64,000 nucleotides of DNA, from assembly GCA_963931925.1 (NCBI GenBank), contig OZ007575.1, positions 29,351,252-29,415,251 on the forward strand, given 5' to 3'. The DNA comes from Onchidella celtica (taxonomy: Eukaryota > Mollusca > Gastropoda > Systellommatophora > Onchidiidae). Under the pieces are notes generated by a model. It saw only the letters and a program-made list of their open reading frames with translations. It was not told where the DNA came from and did not search any database. Positions 57,201 to 64,000 of this stretch are shown here, piece after piece (position 1 is the stretch's first letter; every line of letters begins with the position of its first letter). The translations under genes and the position numbers were made by a program.

Positions 57201-57595
57201 TAGGTAAAAACCGAGGTGACCGGATTAAATTCCGTTCACCTAGGTAAAAACCCAACACCCTGCGCGCGACGGCTTAAAGCCCGCTGTCTGGTCAGTGACC
57301 TTACTCATGGATCATCCTATCTGGGTCGCACTGACCCTTGCACGATAACCACACTACCGTTGTTCACGTGGTTCGGTTTGTATTCGATCGGTATGAAAAC
57401 ATTCGCTGCTATGCCTTATCACGATTGATAATGAATTAACCAGCAAAACCTTTGTCTGTCAGTCTCTAACCATAACCAATGATTTAACTTATGATACCAA
57501 ACTGACAGCTGTAGTTTTTGTGAGAACGAAGCATGATAACTAGCCACACCCCCCAAGCCCTAAAACAAATTGTTTCATCCTGATTGACACTTACC

Positions 57596-57965
57596 ACTTA
57601 GGTGGTCTAGAGGCAAGGTGCTCGCCTCTCATGCCAAGGGTCCCGGGTTCTAAACCCGGGCAGTGCAGGCATGTTGGAAAGTGGATTTTTCTCATATTTT
57701 CAAGTCCCTGGTCCTATTGGGGGGGTAGGATCGAGTAGTTCTTGGAAATTGGATTTTTCTCATATTTTCAAGTCCCTGGTCCTATTGGGGGGTAGGATCG
57801 AGTACCTAGTCTTCTCGGATAAGGACGAAAAAATTCGGAGGGCCCGTGTGCACGTTGCGCACGTTAAAGATACCTTGGCAGTTGGAAATCGTAAAGAGCA
57901 GGCCGAAAGGCCGCTGCCCGGGCAAAATTGAAATTAATAGATTAAAAATTTATCCATATCATCTC
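57596..57965 (+). repeat. tRNA-headed SINE with internal duplication
   Basis: The head GGTGGTCTAGAGGCAAGGTG, with CCCGGGTTCTAAACCCGGG, resembles a tRNA (Glu-like by the TGGTCTAG arm). A roughly 62-bp unit ('ggatttttctcatattttca' to 'aggatcgagta') occurs twice, 57682-57743 and 57744-57801. Next comes the conserved domain with GTGCACGTTGCGCACGTTAA and 'ggcagttggaaatcg', which resembles the MetaSINE central domain. A C-run ends it; no LINE tail is visible. Confidence 0.75.
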
Positions 57966-58514
57966 TCCCCCCCCCCCCCCCCCCGCCAGAACAAGAAATA
58001 ATAAAACAAGTAAAGTGAGGTGTAAATGCCAAGGGCAGCGAACCTCCTAAAATAAAGACCTCAAATCATGATTGACACTTACTAATAAATCAATGTGGGC
58101 ATTTAGGGCAAAGATCATTTCAGAGCTTGTTTCTGATTGGTTCTCAGATCAGATACGGGCTCTAGATGATGGTCAGCTGGTGAGAAAATGAGATATATTG
58201 CAAATTTGTTGAGCAACAGTTGGCATGTCGATGTTACACCTTTTGATAGTATGGGGAGAGCCTTTGAAAGCCTCGACTTTGTGATTCCGATCAGTGGTTC
58301 ACTGGTTAACATGTCCTTGTCACAATGCCTTTGATTTAGAAGAGGTACAGTGAGCAATAATGAATAAGACGGTAGTTGACAGTGACCCGACGTGTGAAAA
58401 TACAGCTTGCTCGCCACGCGATCAGCTTGACCTTGCCGTATATGTACGCCCGTGCAGAGTGAATACATGGAAAGTCGATGCCGTATTTCGACGCCCCTCG
58501 CAAGGTGAGGGGTC
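57966..58514. other. no supported gene
   Basis: A minus-strand frame at 58115-58468 (117 codons) has no recognised domain and no persuasive splice sites. Confidence 0.35.
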
Positions 58515-59354
58515 TACTATTAGGAATCATTGTTTTTCTTCCTAATGATTTTGCAAAATTGATGTCGTGGAGAAACTGATCAATGCTAGTGTGCTTCAGA
58601 TTATTTTTTTTATTTATTCCTGTTCATTTTATTTATTCCTTTTCATTAAACGGGACAGTTGCTAATTAGAAATAAAAATGTAAATTAAAAATTAATTTAA
58701 ACATGTAAATGATTTCTTTTAGACAAGTGTGAACTGAAAATCTCGTCTCTGTCATGACTTACTAAAACTGTAATTTGGGGGTTTTCTGCTTCAGCTTTTG
58801 TCATGTTTTGTTTTATTATTGTTTTGTGTGCATGGAAGTTTAGTTCATTTTTATCTGCTCTGTCTGATTTTCTCTTTGACTTCGCACCCGACAAAATTGG
58901 CTAATAATTCATTATAAAAAAAAATAAATTACATGTAATCCTAGACACAAATTTATAAACTGGAGCATCAACGGGGGGGGGGGGGGCGGAAGTAACAACA
59001 ACACAAAAAAGTCGGCTCTTGCGGAGATTCGATCCCCCCTGACCAACTCGGTAGGCGAGTTTACTTATATTATTACCATGCCACCGGATAATCTGAGTAA
59101 AGGCGTTACTAAGCAGGGTCTCTCTAATGCTACCGAGGACACGATAAGTATCGCTAAAAAAAGACAAATCTGGTGCATCATTACCGTGAGAAACACTTTG
59201 CGATACTGCGAATCGAGCCATCTTGCCGACTGAAGAGCCTAATTATTCAATAAAACAAGCCATAAATGTGATCTAAAGGAGCTAAAATAAAGAGTACAAA
59301 ACCAAAAATCCATCTGCGCATAAGAATTCAGACGCCTGCGAATAAGCGTGGCCA
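58515..59354 (-). mobile_element. TIR element carrying a tRNA-like promoter, copy 3
   Basis: The right end GAATAAGCGTGGCC at 59354 and the interior match copies 1 and 2. The left TIR is missing; similarity starts at the point equal to about 5993 in copy 1. The tRNA-like stretch is on the minus strand at about 59020-59095. A G-run is at 58974-58986. Confidence 0.6.
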
Positions 59355-61388
59355 TAAATTATTCCTGATAAACGTAGATTTTTCTTTTCCACGAAATTAA
59401 CTATGGTAGTTCAAAGTACAATTAGAAATTATGATGGGAAGATAACATGGTCATAATGTATTATCTTAAGAAAATTTCCATTGTAAATCACAGGGTAGCG
59501 AATGCCACGGTGGAGAGAATTTTGCTACAACGACTTTTTCCTCTCACTATATATTTCTACGAATGATAAAAACAAAATACACCTCTTCAGACCGAAAGGA
59601 AGCCACATAAAAGATTAACATTGGTTTTTATTTGTTGCCGAGATGTCTGAGTTATTCAAAATATTCCTTAGGTTGTGGACAGACAGATGTTTATATTGAT
59701 TTTTTAAAATTAACACACAGTAGCACTTCGTTGTTGTTGTTTTCATCTCGACACTGCTGCGATAAAATTTCAAGCCAATTGCTAGACTCCACTTTCTCAC
59801 GTCTTCCAAATGACTCATTTAAAAGGTGGGCGTCACACAGACAAGTAATATTGTTCGCTATATGCCAGTCGCCACTCATAAGGGACTAAAGGTTACACGT
59901 TTCCAGTCGTCACTGGTCCAAAGTCATACGCAGCATGTCACTCTCCATACGATATAATGTTAGTTTTATGACAAAAGTCACATGCCATACGGCCTCAAAC
60001 ATGTGTCACACAGAAAAGGGCGCATGTCACTTGGCAAAGGGGTAAAGAAAATGGCAGATGGTGCGATAGTAATTTCGCCTGGTGCTTATATCGAAGGCGT
60101 ATAAACGATGGAAGAAACAGGCGACGTCGTACAGTGTGTGACCAATATGCAAGCAGTGAAGTTGAAGGAGAATTCTATACCTTATTCAAAGAAATGATAA
60201 GAAATGTTGAAATGTTTTACGATATTTACGTCTTGGTTCTTCTAGAATCATAAACGAAAGGATTTTCTGTGACAAAAGGCAGAGCAGCATTGTGTCCACA
60301 TCTGTCTCTTGTTCTTCGAGGTTTTTTTTCAACAGCACAGATCTACTGTTGCCAGTTTATTGACCAAAAAATACAACAACACACACACACACACCTCGTA
60401 CAACGACGAAAGGAAAAAAAATGAACTTAGATCATTCCATTATTATTGTGATTTATTAATATCATAAGCAATCCCCGGATTTCACGAAATTACATGTATA
60501 TTATGATAATATCTGAGCCAGCTGCTAAACAAATAGATTCTAATGAACTCAAAATCATCTTCGTTGAGGTAAAAATAACAACAGCAAAAAGGGTGACACA
60601 AAACACATTTAATCTACAGAGCTCTACGATTTCCTGCTTTTCCCTTTTCCAGGCCCCGGGCAGTGAAATAAAGTCATGAGAAAATGCTCTCTCCGGACAG
60701 AATACGCTGAGGGCAGCTAGCGAAGCAAGGCCTCTTACTGTTTGAAAATATACTTACACAACAGTCTAAGGCAAAACGGAAGAGAAGAAAGCTTGTTCAG
60801 CCACACACGATGCTGCACCCGACCAAGTCATAAAGACATCCAGAGTGCAAATCAATCGTCTTTCGAGACTGACGGATGCCGACATACATGGCATACAAAA
60901 ATGCAATCAAAAAGACACTGGCACCCTCGTGTGATGAGGCTGCAAAAGCGCTTTTCAAATATAACCCTAAACATCATTGCATTATTCACACACGTTTTAT
61001 GTGTAACAAAGGGTGTCGATGTCACAGTCAATCCTTAAATCATGATTGAAAAAGTAGTCTACCGTCGGGTAAAAGGCAATCCGGGGGTTGAAAACCCTTA
61101 CCATAGAGTTATTCTTACAAGGAGGCCAGATTAAAGTTCTATATTAATATTATTAATATCCAACATCAATGACAAAATAATACATGTATAATGGACGTTT
61201 TAATGATGGGCGTTGATCCCCCAAATTTGCACAAAACAATGGTTAAAATTTGGCAAGAAGAAAAAGAAATCAGAGAAAGCAAAAGGAAAAAATTAACAAA
61301 TTAACATTGCTTTAAAATTTCGGGCAAATCAGCTCAGCTCTCTTCTTCCCCCCCCCCCACCCCCCCTCCCTTTAACCAAAAGGGACAA
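59355..61388. other. no supported gene
   Basis: 59581-59600 resembles a short piece of the 5055/63562 Helitron ('accgaaaggaagccac'). A CA run is at 60378-60393. No gene or element end is supported. Confidence 0.4.
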
Positions 61389-61857
61389 GGTGGTCTAGAG
61401 GCAAGGTGCTCGCCTCTCATGCCAAGGGTCCCGGGTTCTAAACCCGGCCGGTGCAGGCATGTTGGAAGTTTGGGATTTTTCTCATATTTTCATGTCCCTG
61501 ATCCTATTGAGGGGTAGGATCGAGTACCTAGTCTTCTCGGATAAGGACGAAAAAATTCGGAGGGCCCGTGTGCACGTTGCGCACGTTAAAGATACCTTGG
61601 CAGTTGGAAATCGTAAAGAGCAGGCCGAACAGGCCGCTGCCCGGGCAAAATTAAATAAAAATTCATCCCTACCACCCACTCCCCCTCATCCCCCCACCAC
61701 CCAAAAAAAAAAAAAAAAACGCCGACCGGCGCTGCACTGTGGCGACGACGTGCCTGCTCCAGTTGTAACTGGGGTGCAATGGCACAAAGGCAAAATTTCC
61801 CAAACGGGATTAAAGAGTTATACAAATACAAATACAAATACAAATACAAATACAAAA
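61389..61857 (+). repeat. full-length tRNA-headed SINE
   Basis: The same tRNA-like head as at 57601 (TGGTCTAGAGGCAAGGTGCT; CCCGGGTTCTAAACCCGG), a single copy of the middle unit, the conserved central domain, then a further block (CACTGTGGCGACGACGTG, CCAGTTGTAACTGG) and a tail of about seven TACAAA units. An A-run at 61707-61723 divides the two halves. This is the most complete SINE in the window and a useful reference for the others. Confidence 0.8.
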
Positions 61858-63561
61858 GAGCCCCAAACGCCTTTGGTTTTCACTCATCAAATTTGGCCAA
61901 ATATGTCAGAATAGATTATTACAATGTTACCTCACAAACATTTTAGAAAATTTATTTAGCTCAGTAACAAGCAGGGTGGCAGCTCCTTTTCTCTACAAAT
62001 AATGCACACTTAGATTTAAGCTTTACAATAACTTTGTTTCTTCTAACTCTCGACGAACAATAGGTCAAATTAATTCGCAGAAATGGCCATTGAACTACCG
62101 GTACTCATGATTCACCAGAGGAACGAAAGCAACATTCTTTGAACGAGAGCTATTAGAAGGGCCAGCCAGCTATTACTATTAGATTCAGGTATCTATGGGA
62201 TTAGTGTGAACCAAGCATGGGGTTGTGCCTAGGCGTTCCAGTTACTCTTCTGAACGCCTAGAGTTTTGCCCATGTTGTACGCACAATGCCATCTGTAAAA
62301 TCGGATGCAGTGCTAAGATTTAAGGTCTGCTATTTCAGCCTGAAGTAGGGCAGGGAATGAGCTGAGCCAACACGAGTACATGGTATGTATCTCCATAAGT
62401 TTTATCTCTAGCTCAATGACCTATTCAAAGAGAAACTTTCAAGGGGATGGGCACCAGGAAAACCTACTGGTCACGACGACATTTTCTGGGGATGTGCACA
62501 TAAGTCATCACTATTTTCACGAACAATTACACATGGTGCCATTTTGGTGGGGCCAAGAGAAACAAGCTGCTGAATTACTTTCTATCAGATTTGAATAATC
62601 CAAAATAAAAGGATCAGCGCCCCGCTGCCAGACTTGACATTTCTATCAGTGAAACGATGGATGGGAATGCCTGCGCGCAGGATGTAATAATACTCATATC
62701 TTGACCACATTCAAGTCGGTGCCAACAAATATCAGGCCCACCAATATAACGGTGCATATCATGGCAATACACATACACACACAGAGAGAGAAACATGCAC
62801 ACGTGCGCGCGCACCTCGTGCGGACCGTAAAGCCACCATCAGCACACTATCTCAGCAGAATGGATTATGCGTGATTCAAGCTTAGAAACATTTTTTATTT
62901 TGAGTGTGCCCATGCAAATCAAAGTAAATGATCGTCCTACAAAATGCAACAGTGGTATGAAAAAAAAAATGAAGAAGCTCAATAGCATACTCACTCGCAG
63001 AGTCACACGTACAGGAACTATTCACTGCAGAGTGTGTGATCATGGAATCGGACGCGAGAACGCACACGTGCAAGGGAACAGTGTAACCGGCATCAGAGTT
63101 AACAAAGAACCGGCGTACGAAGGCCAGGTAGCCTGAGCGCGTGCATAGAAGTGGAAGGGGTAACAAAATTCAGTTTGGGGAACGGAACTCTAACCTTTCT
63201 TTTTTCTCTCTCTCTCTCTCTCTTTCGACTGTGTTTCATTTCAGTGAAATAAGCCAGAAAACCGTGAGTACACCGGGCATGCGCACTGGCACGGGCATGA
63301 TAACTGATTCTCCATTAAAGTATCGATCTCTCAGTATCAACAACAGAAGTCGATCCAGTTTCGAAGATATCCATTCTCATCACTGACATAAGTACTGAAG
63401 CAGGCTGACCGAAGTAATTCAAATTTATTAAAGATTCAACGGGGCCAATAATATAAAATCTTATAATGACTTAAAATTCGACACGGACACCTTGAAATTT
63501 AGCTTGAGGAAAGATGCTTTTTTTAAAAAAAAAATAGCAAAAGGTACTTTTTTTTCGACTA
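61858..63561. other. no supported gene
   Basis: Microsatellites at 62761-62784 and 63205-63226 and a short GTGCGCGCGCAC-like run near 62800. Open frames lack domains. Confidence 0.4.
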
Positions 63562-64000
63562 CTAGCATAGATGCCCAGCATTGGCTAGGGTAACTCTGTT
63601 CATTAGTTTTAGTTCTAAGTGATTATAATGGATCTTCTTTATTTCGCCAGGTCCTTTATTTTTATTTTGTTGTTGCTGTTGTTGTTTGTTTGTTTGTTTT
63701 TATGCAGCCATATTGCTATCTTCTTGCATGTTAATGCTTTACGCATCCCATCAGCATTCGAGGCGAATACTGTCATGAAATGGCACTAATCTGCGCACTG
63801 GGCAGTTTGTTCAATGGTGTACACATTGCAGGAAGTGATAACGTCATAGGGTCATGTGTTCCTGGAAAGAAAAGATTGTGTGTGTTGGTGGGGGTGGGGG
63901 GTGGGGGCGAAATTACGGACACAAAGCAAACTCAAAAAATACTGCCCCGCCATTCTCCAGGTCTGAAAAAGAACCTTCTGCAGGTCGAAGGAAGGCACTT
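63562..64000 (-). mobile_element. Helitron, truncated by the window end
   Basis: Minus-strand end CTAG at 63562-63565, A at 63561, with a six-pair hairpin (CCTAGC / GCTGGG) ten bases inside. The body matches 5055-5480. The 5' part lies beyond the window. Confidence 0.7.

Noticed and set aside
57601-57665. Functional tRNA gene
   Set aside because: The fold is tRNA-like, but the sequence continues into a SINE body and recurs at 61389 with the same body.

Overview
The window looks like intergenic or intronic DNA from an animal, most probably a mollusc such as a marine gastropod. The basis is inference: AT-rich DNA with many microsatellites and long G/C homopolymers, spliced exon-like islands, an RTE-clade LINE, tRNA-headed SINEs with a core resembling the MetaSINE domain, Helitrons, and several DNA transposon superfamilies. 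No complete host gene is present. Four isolated exon-like blocks with good splice signals were found (8489-8697 +, 16604-16762 -, 18867-19151 +, 43907-44078 -). None could be assigned to a known gene. One THAP-domain first-exon fragment with promoter-like motifs lies at about 52.0-52.2 kb.

Layout. 0-10 kb: mostly unannotatable DNA, two Helitron 3' ends (5055, 8351) and a TIR element carrying a tRNA-like sequence (5932-6885). 10.4-15.65 kb: a long-TIR DNA element split by a nearly full-length RTE LINE with a 1043-codon open frame. 16-19 kb: two exon candidates and a SINE. 19.76-21.13 kb: a PIF/Harbinger transposon with a decayed transposase. 21.16-25.38 kb: a Helitron nest in which one Helitron is split by a 3.3-kb element with 8-bp target duplications and about 34-bp inverted repeats (P-element-like); that element itself contains a head-to-tail Helitron dimer. 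26.2-28.7 kb: more Helitron repeats and two small inverted-repeat elements. 30.5-34.4 kb: palindromes and a 1.4-kb IS630/Tc1/mariner-type derivative. 35.3-43.1 kb: a transposon of the same group (best match Sailor/DD82E) with a predicted intron, swollen by a nested fold-back element that holds two Helitrons, a LINE tail, a small palindrome and a solo LTR. 44-51 kb: exon candidate, tetranucleotide satellites, an RNase H LINE tail and a large ATCT microsatellite. 51.7-55.3 kb: a Helitron carrying the THAP fragment, with a second fold-back element inserted in its 3' hairpin. 55.4-64 kb: two more tRNA-carrying TIR elements (one containing a 561-bp MITE), two SINEs, and a final Helitron running off the window.

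The main biological message is repeated nesting, plus several places where one Helitron ends exactly where another begins in the same orientation. All boundaries were read by eye; percent identities were not computed.
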